Part shown: positions 20,150 to 28,737 of the stretch, piece by piece
Numbering within the stretch: the first letter of the stretch is position 1
Layout: each line of letters begins with the position of its first letter
Translations under genes and position numbers: made by a program
The notes under the pieces: generated by a model
Told to the model about the DNA's origin: nothing
What the model saw: the letters and a program-made list of their open reading frames with translations, nothing else
Databases searched by the model: none
Assembly (NCBI RefSeq): GCF_021325795.1
Contig: NZ_JAHPZX010000003.1
Span: forward strand, 62,001 to 126,000
DNA: 64,000 nt
DNA from: Bordetella sp. LUAb4
Lineage (GTDB): Bacteria > Pseudomonadota > Gammaproteobacteria > Burkholderiales > Burkholderiaceae_B
Direction: 5' to 3'

Positions 20150-21292
20150 TCAAACGTAGCAGGGTCCCTCTATCAAAGGATGCGCGGCGAGGAATTTTTC
20201 GTCTATCTTCAGGCCCAGGCCGGTGCCTTCATAGGGCCCCACCGTGCCGTCCTTGTCCAGGACGTAGGGCGGTTTATCCATCATTTCGTCGCGGAAGGGA
20301 TTGAGCGATGTGACGTCGGCTTCGAAGTAGCCGGGATTGTCCAAGGCGCAAAGATAGTGAAGCGTTGTGGCCATATTGATGGCGGTCGCCGAGGTGTGCG
20401 GATTGATGCTGAGCTTGGCTGCCGCGGCCAGGGCCGCGATGCGCATACCTTCGGTGATACCGCCACATTTGGACAGATCGGGTTGGATGAAACTTACATC
20501 TCCCGACGCCACCAGCGGCGCGAACTCGTAGCGCGTGTAGTGGTTCTCGCCAGCCGCCAGGGGTACGCGGCCCGAGCGCGCCGCGCGCATATACGCCTGC
20601 GCATCGTGCGCCGGAAAGGGCTCTTCCAGCCAGCCGACGTTTTGTTCCTCGTAGGCCGGCATGACCCGGCGTACGTCATCGATGCTGTAGCTGGTGTTGG
20701 CGTCCACCAGAATGTCGATATCGTCCCCCACCGCGCTACGCACGGCTTTGACCCGGGCGATGTCGCGCGCCGGCGTGTCACCGACGCGCAGCTTGAGCGC
20801 GCGGTACCCTTGTTCGACGAAGCCCAGGGCTTCCTGGGCGAGCTGTGCCGGATCCTGCCAGCCCAGGGAAATGCCGCCCGCGTAAGCCTTGATCGGGCGC
20901 GCCGTGCCGCCCAGCAGACGGTACAGCGGCCAACCAGTGGCTTGCGAGCGTATGTCCCACAGCGCCAGGTCCAGACCGCTGAGCGCCAGCGCCGCGGCGG
21001 CGCCCATGCCGTGACTGGCGAACTGCATTTTCAGGATGCGGGCAGTTACACCGACGACGTCCAATGGATCCATGCCCACCACCAGTTCCCGGATCGTCGT
21101 ATCGAGCAGGCGCGCGATGGCGCCGGGGCAGCGCCCATGATGCGACTCACCCCAGCCCACCAGGCCTTCATCGGTGCGTACCCGCACCAGCACCGCATCG
21201 CGCTTCACGCTGCGGCCGATGCCTAGCCGCACCGATTTTTCCGGTGGCACGGGAAAGGAAATGGGAACTGCCTGGATATCCGTGATTTTCAT
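20150..21292 (-). CDS. mandelate racemase / muconate lactonizing enzyme family protein
   Basis: A 380-residue enolase-superfamily enzyme: an N-terminal capping domain followed by a TIM barrel with metal ligands. Landmarks are the second-strand KLR (LKLRVGDTPARD, Lys-x-Arg instead of the usual Lys-x-Lys), metal ligands in DILVDANTS, WLEEPF and AAGENHYTRY, and the general-base region NPHTSATA. These enzymes abstract a proton alpha to a carboxylate and dehydrate or racemise sugar acids or hydroxy acids. It is the last gene of a minus-strand operon with a dehydrogenase, a FAH hydrolase, another superfamily member and a Bug binding protein. The exact substrate cannot be told. Confidence 0.85.
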   Translation of the reverse strand: MKITDIQAVPISFPVPPEKSVRLGIGRSVKRDAVLVRVRTDEGLVGWGESHHGRCPGAIARLLDTTIRELVVGMDPLDVVGVTARILKMQFASHGMGAAAALALSGLDLALWDIRSQATGWPLYRLLGGTARPIKAYAGGISLGWQDPAQLAQEALGFVEQGYRALKLRVGDTPARDIARVKAVRSAVGDDIDILVDANTSYSIDDVRRVMPAYEEQNVGWLEEPFPAHDAQAYMRAARSGRVPLAAGENHYTRYEFAPLVASGDVSFIQPDLSKCGGITEGMRIAALAAAAKLSINPHTSATAINMATTLHYLCALDNPGYFEADVTSLNPFRDEMMDKPPYVLDKDGTVGPYEGTGLGLKIDEKFLAAHPLIEGPCYV

Positions 21293-21313
21293 GTCGGTTC
21301 CTACTGTGGATTT

Positions 21314-22252
21314 TCAAACGCGGTTGATGGGCTCCTGCCCAGCGAGAATGCGCAGCATCTCGTCCACCGCGCCCTGACTCATGCGGCGCATGCTGGCGGC
21401 GGTCGATCCGGCAACGTGCGGTGTCAGCAGTACGGTCGGGCTGCGCAGGATGGCCGCATCCGCCGGCAGCGGTTGTACGTCGTGCACGTCCAGCGCGGCG
21501 CCCGCCAGGCGCCCGTCATCCAGGGCGCGGATCAGGGCTGCCGTATCGACCACCGGACCCCGTGCGACATTGATCAGGATGGCGCCGGGCTTGACTATGG
21601 ATAGCGCCGCTTCATCGATCAAGCCGCGCGTTTCGTCGGTAAGGGGGCAGCACAGCACGATGACGTCCGCTTCCCGCAGCAGGGTTGTCTTGTCGACTGC
21701 CTCCACGCCTGGCGGCAGGGTCGCCGGCCTGCGCGTCAGGCCCAACACACGCATGTCCAGTGCGTGGGCCACGGCGGCCAGACGACTACCGATAGCGCCT
21801 ACACCCACGATGCCGCACGTCGCGCCGGTCAGCTCGCCACTGCCTTCGCCATCGCTGCGCGCACCGGCCCAGCCATTCGCGCGCAGCATGCTGTCCATGC
21901 GTGTCAATGGGCGACGCAGATGCAGCATGGCGCCCAGGCAGTATTCCACTACCGTGGCCGTATTCGCATTGGGGACGTTGGCCACCACCACCGGAAATTC
22001 ACGGGCAGCCTCCATGGGGATCATGTCCAGCCCGACCCCATGGCGTACCACTGCCTTGAGCAACGGCGCGTGTTCGAAGATGTCGGCGGGCAAGGGATTG
22101 CGCACGATGATGCCGTGCGCGGTCGCGGCCGCGCGCCGCAACGTTTCCGGTCTGGCGTCCGTGGCTTGGACGACGGTGGCGTGACGGACCAGCCGCGCAT
22201 GTTCATCGGGATGGATGGCGCTGGTCAGCAGCACTTCTGGACGGTCATTCAT
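21314..22252 (-). CDS. D-2-hydroxyacid dehydrogenase (NAD-binding)
   Basis: A 312-residue oxidoreductase of the D-isomer-specific 2-hydroxyacid dehydrogenase family, interconverting a 2-hydroxy acid and a 2-oxo acid with NAD(P). The Rossmann motif is GIVGVGAIGSRLAAV (about 148-162). The catalytic Arg is in NVARGPVVDT (about 232), and the catalytic His in LLTPHVAGST (about 280). The start overlaps the end of the FAH gene by four bases, so they are coupled. In this operon it could reduce or oxidise the 2-keto product made by the dehydratases (inference). Confidence 0.9.
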   Translation of the reverse strand: MNDRPEVLLTSAIHPDEHARLVRHATVVQATDARPETLRRAAATAHGIIVRNPLPADIFEHAPLLKAVVRHGVGLDMIPMEAAREFPVVVANVPNANTATVVEYCLGAMLHLRRPLTRMDSMLRANGWAGARSDGEGSGELTGATCGIVGVGAIGSRLAAVAHALDMRVLGLTRRPATLPPGVEAVDKTTLLREADVIVLCCPLTDETRGLIDEAALSIVKPGAILINVARGPVVDTAALIRALDDGRLAGAALDVHDVQPLPADAAILRSPTVLLTPHVAGSTAASMRRMSQGAVDEMLRILAGQEPINRV

Positions 22253-23145
22253 GGCAGGTCTTCCGCGACGATGGGATTTTGCAAAGAGCCCAGGCCGTCG
22301 ACCTCGGTGATCATGACGGACCCCGGACGCAACCAGGCCGGTGGATCATGGGCGATGGCGACGCCGGCCGGCGTGCCCGTGGCGATGATGTCGCCCGGAT
22401 CCAGGGGCATCTGTGTCGAGGCGTAGGCGATCAGCGCCGCGATGCCGAATATCAGATCCGCGGTGTTGCCGGCCTGCCGCGACACCCCGTCCACCAGCAG
22501 GCGCACGCCCAGCGCAGCGGGATTGCCTATTTCGTCCGGCGTGGCGATCCACGGACCGCAAGGGCAGAACGTGGGCTGGCTCTTGCCCCGGATGAAAGCC
22601 TTGTCGGCACGTACCATGTCGCTGGCGCTGACATCGTTGACGATGACATAGCCGGCCACATGATCCATTGCGTCCGCCGCGTCGATGCGCAGTGCGCTGC
22701 GCCCGATCACCACGCCCAGCTCGGCTTCGTAAGTGACGTTGCCGACGTCCGCGGCCAGCTGCACGGCTTGGCCAGGGCCGATCACCGTCCTGCCGGATTT
22801 GATGAAGATGACCGGGGTCGTGGGCGGCGCCATGCCGCGTTCACGCAACGCGTCGTGGAAGTTGAAAGCAGCGCCGACGACTTTGCCTGGCCGCGGTAGA
22901 GGCGCCGCCAACCGCACCTGCGATAAGGGCTGACATGCCGCGTGGGCAAAATCGGCCGCGGCCAGGCATGTGGCCAGTGGGCCGAGACCTGCTTCGATCC
23001 AGGCCAGAAGGTCGGCGGGTAGAGAGGCGCACCAAGACGGATTGGCTGCATGCGTGACGTCGACCGCCACGTCGATGCCGTCGCGCCGCAGGATGATGCC
23101 TGGAACGACGCGGCCGTCAGCACGCTGCAGAGAGATGAAGCGCAT
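22249..23145 (-). CDS. fumarylacetoacetate hydrolase (FAH) family protein
   Basis: A 298-residue enzyme of the FAH superfamily, which hydrolyses or decarboxylates acylpyruvates and 2,4-diketo acids. The catalytic domain begins near residue 70 (GKVVGAAFNFHDALRERG). Metal-binding and active-site elements include PVIFIKSGRTVIGPG, YEAELGVVIGR (Glu-x-Glu), GYVIVNDVSASD and the late DIIATGTPAGVAI. It lies between two operon genes: 17 bp after the enolase-superfamily gene and overlapping the dehydrogenase. In non-phosphorylative sugar-acid routes, FAH enzymes cleave the diketo intermediate, which fits this neighbourhood. Confidence 0.9.
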   Translation of the reverse strand: MRFISLQRADGRVVPGIILRRDGIDVAVDVTHAANPSWCASLPADLLAWIEAGLGPLATCLAAADFAHAACQPLSQVRLAAPLPRPGKVVGAAFNFHDALRERGMAPPTTPVIFIKSGRTVIGPGQAVQLAADVGNVTYEAELGVVIGRSALRIDAADAMDHVAGYVIVNDVSASDMVRADKAFIRGKSQPTFCPCGPWIATPDEIGNPAALGVRLLVDGVSRQAGNTADLIFGIAALIAYASTQMPLDPGDIIATGTPAGVAIAHDPPAWLRPGSVMITEVDGLGSLQNPIVAEDLP

Positions 23146-23162
23146 ATTCGCGTTCTCCCGGC

Positions 23163-24308
23163 TCAGGCGACGCGGTAGCGATCGAGCACGGCGCGCTTGA
23201 TATCGATGCCAAGGCCTGGCCCGGTCGGAATCTGCACGATGCCACGCCGCTGTTCGATGGGCTCCATCGAGAGTTCATCACGGAACGGGTTCTCGCATTG
23301 TTCGAATTCCAGCAGCGGCGGCATGGGCCGGAAGCTGGGCGGCTGATCCGGCAGCGCGGCCAGAAATTGCAGGGTGGCGGCCAGACCTATGGCCGATCCC
23401 CAGGCGTGGGGCACGCATTCGACCCCGTGGCTGATGGCCAGCGTGGCGATCTTGCGGCACTCACTGATGCCGCCGGCGGCGCACACATCCGGCTGCACGA
23501 TATCCATGGCCTTGCGTGCAACGATGTCGCGGAAACCCCAGCGCGTGAATTCGTTCTCGCCGCCGGCCACCGCCATGTCCAGGGCGCGGGTCACCTCCAC
23601 ATAGCCGTCGAGGTCTTCGGGCGAGATAGGCTCTTCGAACCATTCGACGTTCAAGGCTTCGAGCTCGCGTCCCAGCCGGATCGCCGCGGGCACGGTGAAG
23701 CAATGATTGGCATCCACCATCAAGCGAACGTCGTCGCCAATGGCTTCGCGCACGGCACGTACGCGCTCGAGATCCAGCTTGGGCGATCCCAAGCCTATCT
23801 TCATTTTGATGGCCGTGAAACCCTGTTGCACGTATTCGGTGGCCTCTTCAACGGCCTCTTCGATCAAGCGGTCCATGTCGATGAAGTACAGGCCGGTCGC
23901 ATAGGACTGCACCTCGGTGCGATAGGCGCCGCCGATCAGCTTGTGGATGGGCTTGCCGCAGGACTTGCCGATGATGTCCCACAGCGCGATGTCGATGCCA
24001 CTGAGCGCCGAGATGGCCATGCCCTTGTTGCCGTAGTCCTTGATGCGGTTGTACAGATCGTCCCAGATCACTTCGACGTCGTACGCGTCGCGGCCGATGA
24101 CGCGCGGCGCGTATTGCGAATCGATGTAAGCGCGGGCGACCTGCGAGGGTCCGTAGCATTCCCCCCACCCGACAATGCCGTCGTTGGTCTCGATCTCGAC
24201 GATGCAGGATCCGCGCGTCTTATAAAGCCAACCGCGCGATGACGTGAAGGGACGCTGCACAGGCGCGGCGACGACGTGGCAGGTAACTTTCTTGATGATG
24301 CTCATCAT
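23163..24308 (-). CDS. mandelate racemase / muconate lactonizing enzyme family protein
   Basis: A 381-residue enolase-superfamily enzyme with the full mandelate-racemase-type catalytic set. It has Lys-x-Lys in TAIKMKIGLGSP, metal ligands in RLMVDANHC, WFEEPISPED and VAGGENEFTRWG, and the His general base in ECVPHAWGSAIGLA. N-terminal capping-domain motifs RPFTSSRGWLYKTRG and IVGWGECYGPS are also typical. A role as a sugar-acid dehydratase is likely but unproven. I chose ATG 24308 (MMSIIKKVTCH); 24305 is equally possible. The frame is open upstream into the neighbouring gene, but that part does not fit the family. Confidence 0.88.
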   Translation of the reverse strand: MMSIIKKVTCHVVAAPVQRPFTSSRGWLYKTRGSCIVEIETNDGIVGWGECYGPSQVARAYIDSQYAPRVIGRDAYDVEVIWDDLYNRIKDYGNKGMAISALSGIDIALWDIIGKSCGKPIHKLIGGAYRTEVQSYATGLYFIDMDRLIEEAVEEATEYVQQGFTAIKMKIGLGSPKLDLERVRAVREAIGDDVRLMVDANHCFTVPAAIRLGRELEALNVEWFEEPISPEDLDGYVEVTRALDMAVAGGENEFTRWGFRDIVARKAMDIVQPDVCAAGGISECRKIATLAISHGVECVPHAWGSAIGLAATLQFLAALPDQPPSFRPMPPLLEFEQCENPFRDELSMEPIEQRRGIVQIPTGPGLGIDIKRAVLDRYRVA

Positions 24309-24366
24309 GTTCTCGCAATGAAGGGCGCGCAGCCGCGCCGGGGAATGAAAGGACCGATCCGGCGCG

Positions 24367-25332
24367 TCAGTGCTTGAACACCTTGGTCGCCACGCTGTTG
24401 AGCGTGGTCTGCACATCGCGGACTTCCTTGTCCAGCGCGTCGCCCGTCAGGTCGTCGACCAGGAAGCCGTTCTGCGCGGCGAAGTCCTTGAACTTCTGGC
24501 TCTGGATCGCTTTGTGAAAGGCATCGATCAGGCGTTTGCGTTCCGGCGCGGGCAAGCCCGCGGGTGCCACGACGTAGGCCATCTGCACCAATGGTCCGTA
24601 GGGAAAGACGTCGTAGCCTTTCTCCTTGAAGGTGGGTACGTCGGGATAGAGCGCCAGCCGTTCGTTGGCGAAGACACCGATGGGGCGCACGAACTTGGCG
24701 TCGATCTGTGCCTTGCTCTCCGAGGGCTTGAGCACCGCTGCGTCGATCTGCTTGCCGGCGAGGTCCGTAATGACGCGTGATCCGCCGGTGTACGGGACAT
24801 TGACGTAAGCCACTCCGGCACTGCGCGCGGTCATCTCCGCGAAGATGTGATTGAGATTGTTGGTGCCCGGTGTGCCGATGGACGTCTTGCCGGGATTCTT
24901 CTTCATGAGGGCAAGAAATTCGTCCAGCGTCTTGGCGGGGCCGTTGGCGGGCACCAGCAGGATCAAGGGATCGGTGGAGACGCGGGCAATGTGGATGAAC
25001 TGCTCATTGCGCAGCGGTGTCAGGTTCTGAGCAATTTGTGCCAGGGTCGAGCTGGTACCCATGCCCAGGATGTAGCCGTCGGCCGGCGAAGCGGCCACTT
25101 TGGCTAGGCCAATGGCACCGGTCGCACCCGGTTGGTTTTCCACGATCAGGGTGATGCCGTCGGCGCTGAGCAGTTGCTGCAGTTCCCGCGCGGCGATGTC
25201 GTTCGAGCCACCGGCGTTCCAAGGCACGATGAAGCGGATCGGGTGGTCGGGAAAGCCGGCGCCGTGTGCGGCGGCCAAGGGCAATGCGCAGGCAAACAGG
25301 ACGCTGCCGAGCAAACGGGTAAGCGATGTCAT
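24367..25332 (-). CDS. Bug-type (tripartite tricarboxylate transporter) substrate-binding protein
   Basis: A 321-residue periplasmic binding protein of the Bug/TctC family, greatly expanded in Bordetella and relatives. ATG 25332 follows a strong GGAGGAG ribosome site and opens a signal peptide (TSLTRLLGSVLFACALPLAA). The mature start FPDHPIRFIVPWNAGGSNDI, and TLIVENQPGATGAIG further on, are the family hallmarks: the P-x-R-x-I-V-P-x-x-x-G-G motif and the second N-x-x-G-A-x-G motif. Bug proteins commonly bind carboxylates. No TctA/TctB membrane genes are adjacent, so it must share them with another locus. It is the first gene of the catabolic operon. Confidence 0.92.
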   Translation of the reverse strand: MTSLTRLLGSVLFACALPLAAAHGAGFPDHPIRFIVPWNAGGSNDIAARELQQLLSADGITLIVENQPGATGAIGLAKVAASPADGYILGMGTSSTLAQIAQNLTPLRNEQFIHIARVSTDPLILLVPANGPAKTLDEFLALMKKNPGKTSIGTPGTNNLNHIFAEMTARSAGVAYVNVPYTGGSRVITDLAGKQIDAAVLKPSESKAQIDAKFVRPIGVFANERLALYPDVPTFKEKGYDVFPYGPLVQMAYVVAPAGLPAPERKRLIDAFHKAIQSQKFKDFAAQNGFLVDDLTGDALDKEVRDVQTTLNSVATKVFKH

Positions 25333-25414
25333 GGTGGTCTCCTCCGACGGTGCGCCGTGGTGACGGCGCGGGCTGTGCCTCTGCGGGCGATTCGGTAGTC
25401 CGGCGCATGCTAGC

Positions 25415-25438
25415 ATTCGTTATAACAAATAACAATGC
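25415..25438. promoter_or_regulatory. candidate GntR operator in the divergent promoter region
   Basis: The AT-rich core of the gap between the Bug gene and gntR contains the palindrome GTTATAAC (25419-25426) and the direct repeat ATAACAA-ATAACAA (25422-25435), inside an imperfect inverted repeat CATT(c)GTTAT...ATAAC.AATG. FadR-subfamily regulators bind short AT-rich palindromes in such gaps, so this is the natural operator candidate. Confidence 0.45.
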
Positions 25439-25514
25439 CATTTTTGTTCCATCGGTCGAACGGCGGAAGTGAGAAAATAGGCGCCCGTAGCCCCAGCCTT
25501 CAGGTAAATCCAGC

Positions 25515-26240
25515 ATGCCCCACGCGAAATCCGCGTCCGCACCTCTCGGCGGCGCCAAGCCGACGTCCCTGCAGCCGATAGACCGGGAAACTCTGTGGGA
25601 CCGCGCCTATGCCGCCCTGCGGGAAGCCTTGCTCAGCGGCCGCTACGAGCCAGGGCATCGCATCGTGTTACGCGAGGTGGCGGGCGAATTGGGCATCAGC
25701 CTGACCCCAGTACGCGACGCGGTGAACCACCTGATCGCGGAGCGGGTGCTCAAGCGGGGCTCCGGTGGCCAAGGGGGGGGGGCGGTGGTACCGGACATCG
25801 ACGCCGGCCAATTGCAGCAGTTGCTCATCATGCGCGCCGAACTGGAAGGGCGCGCGGCGTACGAGGCGGCCGCGCACGTCACTGCCGCCGATCTGGACAA
25901 GCTGCGTGGTCTGGTGGCAGACATGCGCCGGCTCATCGACGCGCCCGCGCACGAGGGCTATCTGGATGCGCATCGCCAGTTCCATTTCCATATCTACACC
26001 TTGAGCGGCCTGGACCTGATCGAGGACGCCATAGAAATGCTGTGGCTGCGCTGCGGTCCGGTGCTCAACCTTGTACTTTCCGAGTACGTGCCCTTTCTCA
26101 AGCGTATGGACTATCACGCGGCAGCCGTCGAAGCCCTGGCGCGGGGCGACGCGGAAGGGACCAGCCGCGCCATCCGCTGTGATATCGAAGAAGCGGGTCG
26201 CTATATGCACGGTTTGCTGCGCGGCAAACAGGCGTCGTGA
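25515..26240 (+). CDS. GntR-family transcriptional regulator (FadR subfamily, FCD domain)
   Basis: A 241-residue regulator. The N-terminal winged helix-turn-helix (about 28-95) reads DRAYAALREALLSGRYEPGHR, then LREVAGELGISLTPVRDAVNHL and the wing. A helical FCD ligand-binding domain follows (about 100-230), with likely metal/ligand residues in the D...H...H pattern (AHRQFHFHIYTLSG). It is divergent from the Bug/enolase-superfamily operon, so it most likely represses that operon and is induced by a sugar acid or its breakdown product. A run of ten G's (25773-25782) codes for the Gly-Gly-Gly at the end of the wing; a one-base slip there would remove the FCD domain. Confidence 0.9.
   Translation: MPHAKSASAPLGGAKPTSLQPIDRETLWDRAYAALREALLSGRYEPGHRIVLREVAGELGISLTPVRDAVNHLIAERVLKRGSGGQGGGAVVPDIDAGQLQQLLIMRAELEGRAAYEAAAHVTAADLDKLRGLVADMRRLIDAPAHEGYLDAHRQFHFHIYTLSGLDLIEDAIEMLWLRCGPVLNLVLSEYVPFLKRMDYHAAAVEALARGDAEGTSRAIRCDIEEAGRYMHGLLRGKQAS
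25773..25782 (+). repeat. homopolymeric G10 tract inside the GntR gene
   Basis: Ten consecutive G's code for Gly-Gly-Gly and the first base of the next Ala codon at about residues 88-91 of the GntR regulator. Tracts of this length are known to be slippage-prone in other bacteria, including Bordetella virulence loci. As read here, the frame is intact (the ON configuration). Confidence 0.85.
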
Positions 26241-26257
26241 CAACGCTCGTCTATTTT

Positions 26258-26282
26258 CAATAATAGAAATAGCTATCATTTG
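26258..26282 (+). promoter_or_regulatory. candidate Fur box upstream of the DUF3649/PepSY operon
   Basis: The AT-rich segment AATAGAAATAGCTATCATTT lies in the 117-bp gap before the iron-related operon. Aligned to the 15-base Fur core (TGATAATnATTATCA), positions 26264-26278 match at 9 of the 14 informative positions, with the TATCA half exact. With the downstream gene content (see the following entries), iron repression by Fur is likely but not proven. Confidence 0.5.
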
Positions 26283-26357
26283 TATTAAAATTGGGGGTTT
26301 GCCTGAACATGCCCACGCGCGCTTATCTCTGTTGCGCGCGTGAGCCAACGATTCCCG

Positions 26358-26666
26358 ATGTCCGCCAAAGCTTCCCGTCTGCCTCTTGCCTACCGCTGCG
26401 CCGTGCTGTCGCGCGTGCTCGCCGCCGGTCCCGCCGGCTACCTGTTCGCCTATACCGCTACTACCCTTACCGCGCATCTGCTATTGCCCACGGTCACGCG
26501 CGCCGATGCCGCGCTGGCGGCGACGATGGTCGGGTTCCTGGTGTACGCCGTCGCGGTGATGGTGGTGTTCGCCAGCGCCAGTGCCAGGCGCGCATGGGGC
26601 TGGGTGCTGGGCGGCACGCTGCTGTGCCATGTCCTGGATCGCCTGCTGATGGGAGTGCTGGCATGA
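26358..26666 (+). CDS. DUF3649 domain-containing small membrane protein
   Basis: A 102-residue, three-helix membrane protein starting MSAKASRLPLAYRCAVLSR, with segments near GYLFAYTATTLTAHLLLP, ATMVGFLVYAVAVMVVFA and WGWVLGGTLLCHVLDRLL. DUF3649 proteins typically occur with PepSY_TM and DUF3325 proteins beside siderophore receptor genes, exactly the order found here. Exact function unknown; a role in processing or reducing iron-siderophore complexes is inferred from the partners. ATG 26358 is preferred; a GTG at 26340 is in frame. The stop overlaps the next start (ATGA). Confidence 0.75.
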   Translation: MSAKASRLPLAYRCAVLSRVLAAGPAGYLFAYTATTLTAHLLLPTVTRADAALAATMVGFLVYAVAVMVVFASASARRAWGWVLGGTLLCHVLDRLLMGVLA

Positions 26667-28369
26667 GGCCCGACGGTAAGGCCGAAGGGCTGCGCCAGTC
26701 CATGTCCTGGCTGCACACCTACACCGGGCTGCTGCTGGGCTGGGCCCTGTTCGCGATGTTCCTGACCGGCACGCTGAGCTACGTGCGTGACGAGATCACC
26801 GCCTGGATGAAGCCGCCGGTGCAGCACTCCTTCGCCGATGCGCACACCGCCGAGCGTGCGGTGGCGGCGCTGCGCAAGCTGGCGCCCGACGCCGAACAAT
26901 GGAACATCGACCTGCCCACGGTGCGCCAACCTGCCGTGGAGGCCAGTTGGCGGGCCAAGGGCGCGGCGCAAGGGCGGCGGGGACGGGAGTCCGTCATGCT
27001 GGACGCAGGCACGGGTGACGTCCTCAAAGTGCCGGAGACGCGCGGGGCGGATTTCTTCTACCGCTTCCACTTCGAGTTCTACGGCATGTCCGTCTACACC
27101 GGACGCATCATCGCCGGCATCGCCGCGTTCTTCATGCTGGTGGCCATCATCAGCGGTGTGATCACGCACAAGAAGATCTTCACTGAATTCTTCACCTTCC
27201 GTCCGCGCAAAGGCCAGCGATCATGGCTGGACGCGCACAACGCATTGGCCGTGCTGGGCCTGCCCTTCCACTTCGTGCTCACCTTCACGGGCCTGTTGCT
27301 GCTGATGTTCATGCTGCTGCCCTGGGGGCTGGACGCGGCCTACGACGGCCAGCGCATGCAGTTCTATCAAGAGCGGCGCGTGCAGTTCGAGCCTGCTCTG
27401 GAGCGCCCCGCGGATGCGGCCGCCGCGGTCGCCGGCGTGTTGGCGCTGGACCAGATCCTGCGCGACGCCAACCAGCAGTTCGGCGGACGCGGCATCGATT
27501 CGTTCGTCGTCAAGCACCCCGGTCAGGCGGATAGCACCGTAGCGCTGCGGCCGGTCGCGAGCGATCACATTACCGACTATCCCGTGCGACAGCTGTTCTA
27601 CACCGCCGATGGCTTGCCGCTGCAGGCGCCGCCCGATACGGCCACGGCGTGGAGCACGGACGTCTATCGTGCGATGATCAACGTGCATATCGGACGCTTC
27701 GCCGGCCCTGCATTGCGGTGGGTCTTCTTTCTGTCCGGGATCGCGGGCACGCTGATGGTGGCCACGGGCCTGGTTCTGTGGGTGGTCAAACGCCTGCCCG
27801 AACGCCGCAAGGCCGGCGCCACGCCGTTCAGCCATCGACTGGTGGAGGTGCTGAACGTGGGTGCCATCGGCGGGTTGACCGTCGCCATCGGCAGCTACTT
27901 CTGGATCAATCATCTGCTGCCCGCCGCGTTGAAGGATCGCGCGTTGTGGGAGATACGCGGGTTCTTCTGCGTGTGGCTGCTGTGCGTGCTGCATCCGCTG
28001 TTGCGTACGCATCGCCGCGCATGGATGGAGCAGCTCAGCCTGGCGGCGGTATTGCTGTTCCTGCTGCCGGTGCTCAATGCGGTGACGGGTGGGCTGCCCT
28101 TGTGGCGCAGTCTGACGCAAGGGCAATGGAGCATCGCCGGCTTTGAATTGAGCGCGATGGCGGTGGCCGTGCTGCTGGCCTTCGCGGTGCGCAAGCTGCG
28201 CGCGGGCGCTGGTGCTGGTGCCGGTAAGGGCGCGGCCAGGCGCACGGCGCAGCGTGCGGCAACGAACGCGCCCGCGATTGCCGGCGCGCAACGCCAGGCG
28301 TCGCCGGCGCCGACAGCGGCCATACATGCTCGCGGTGTGGAGTCGCGTGAGATGGGAGTACAGCAATAA
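26663..28369 (+). CDS. PepSY-associated transmembrane (PepSY_TM) domain protein
   Basis: A 568-residue inner-membrane protein of the PepSY_TM family, thought to act in iron-siderophore utilisation (ferric reductase-like). Segment 1 is WLHTYTGLLLGWALFAMFLTG. A periplasmic PepSY-like part follows, then segments with conserved His: FHFEFYGM, ITHKKIF, SWLDAHNALAVLGLPFH. More segments occur late (NVHIGRFAGPALRWVFFLSG, then three near the C-terminus). The C-terminal about 70 residues are Ala/Gly-rich and cytosolic. It is the middle gene of the DUF3649-PepSY-DUF3325 set, overlapping the upstream gene by four bases and the downstream one by one. Confidence 0.85.
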   Translation: MRPDGKAEGLRQSMSWLHTYTGLLLGWALFAMFLTGTLSYVRDEITAWMKPPVQHSFADAHTAERAVAALRKLAPDAEQWNIDLPTVRQPAVEASWRAKGAAQGRRGRESVMLDAGTGDVLKVPETRGADFFYRFHFEFYGMSVYTGRIIAGIAAFFMLVAIISGVITHKKIFTEFFTFRPRKGQRSWLDAHNALAVLGLPFHFVLTFTGLLLLMFMLLPWGLDAAYDGQRMQFYQERRVQFEPALERPADAAAAVAGVLALDQILRDANQQFGGRGIDSFVVKHPGQADSTVALRPVASDHITDYPVRQLFYTADGLPLQAPPDTATAWSTDVYRAMINVHIGRFAGPALRWVFFLSGIAGTLMVATGLVLWVVKRLPERRKAGATPFSHRLVEVLNVGAIGGLTVAIGSYFWINHLLPAALKDRALWEIRGFFCVWLLCVLHPLLRTHRRAWMEQLSLAAVLLFLLPVLNAVTGGLPLWRSLTQGQWSIAGFELSAMAVAVLLAFAVRKLRAGAGAGAGKGAARRTAQRAATNAPAIAGAQRQASPAPTAAIHARGVESREMGVQQ

Positions 28370-28698
28370 TGGCGTGGGCCTGCCTGTTACTGGCATTCGC
28401 GGGCTTCGGCGCGATTGCCGCGTCGATGGACCGTCACTGCGAAGATCTGCTGCGGCGCGAGCCGCCGGCGCGCACGCGGCGCTTGTTGCGTGGCGCCGGC
28501 TACGCGGTCCTGGCCCTGGCCTTGTGGCCTGTCATCGACGCCTGGGGGCCCTCGGTGGGCGCGGTGCTGTGGCTGGGTGCGCTGACCATGGCCGCGCTGC
28601 CGCTGGCGCTGCTGTTGACCTATCGTCCCGCACTGGCGCGCCAGGCGGTGTGCGCCGCCCTGCCCCTTGGACTGCTGGCCTGGGGCCTGGCAGCCTGA
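28369..28698 (+). CDS. DUF3325 domain-containing small membrane protein
   Basis: A 109-residue protein with three to four hydrophobic helices, starting MAWACLLLAFAGFGAIAASMDRH. The conserved early segment with 'MDRHCEDLL' and the short helices following are typical of DUF3325, the usual third member of DUF3649/PepSY_TM operons. Its ATG shares the last base of the PepSY stop (TAATG), so it is translationally coupled. Function unknown beyond the iron-related context. Confidence 0.75.
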   Translation: MAWACLLLAFAGFGAIAASMDRHCEDLLRREPPARTRRLLRGAGYAVLALALWPVIDAWGPSVGAVLWLGALTMAALPLALLLTYRPALARQAVCAALPLGLLAWGLAA

Positions 28699-28737
28699 AC
28701 AACCAAGCGCACTGCGATATGCGCGATGCACCCGCCC

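Noticed and set aside
21764-22426. Plus-strand frames opposite the dehydrogenase and FAH genes
   Set aside because: Shadow frames of minus-strand genes with clear catalytic motifs.
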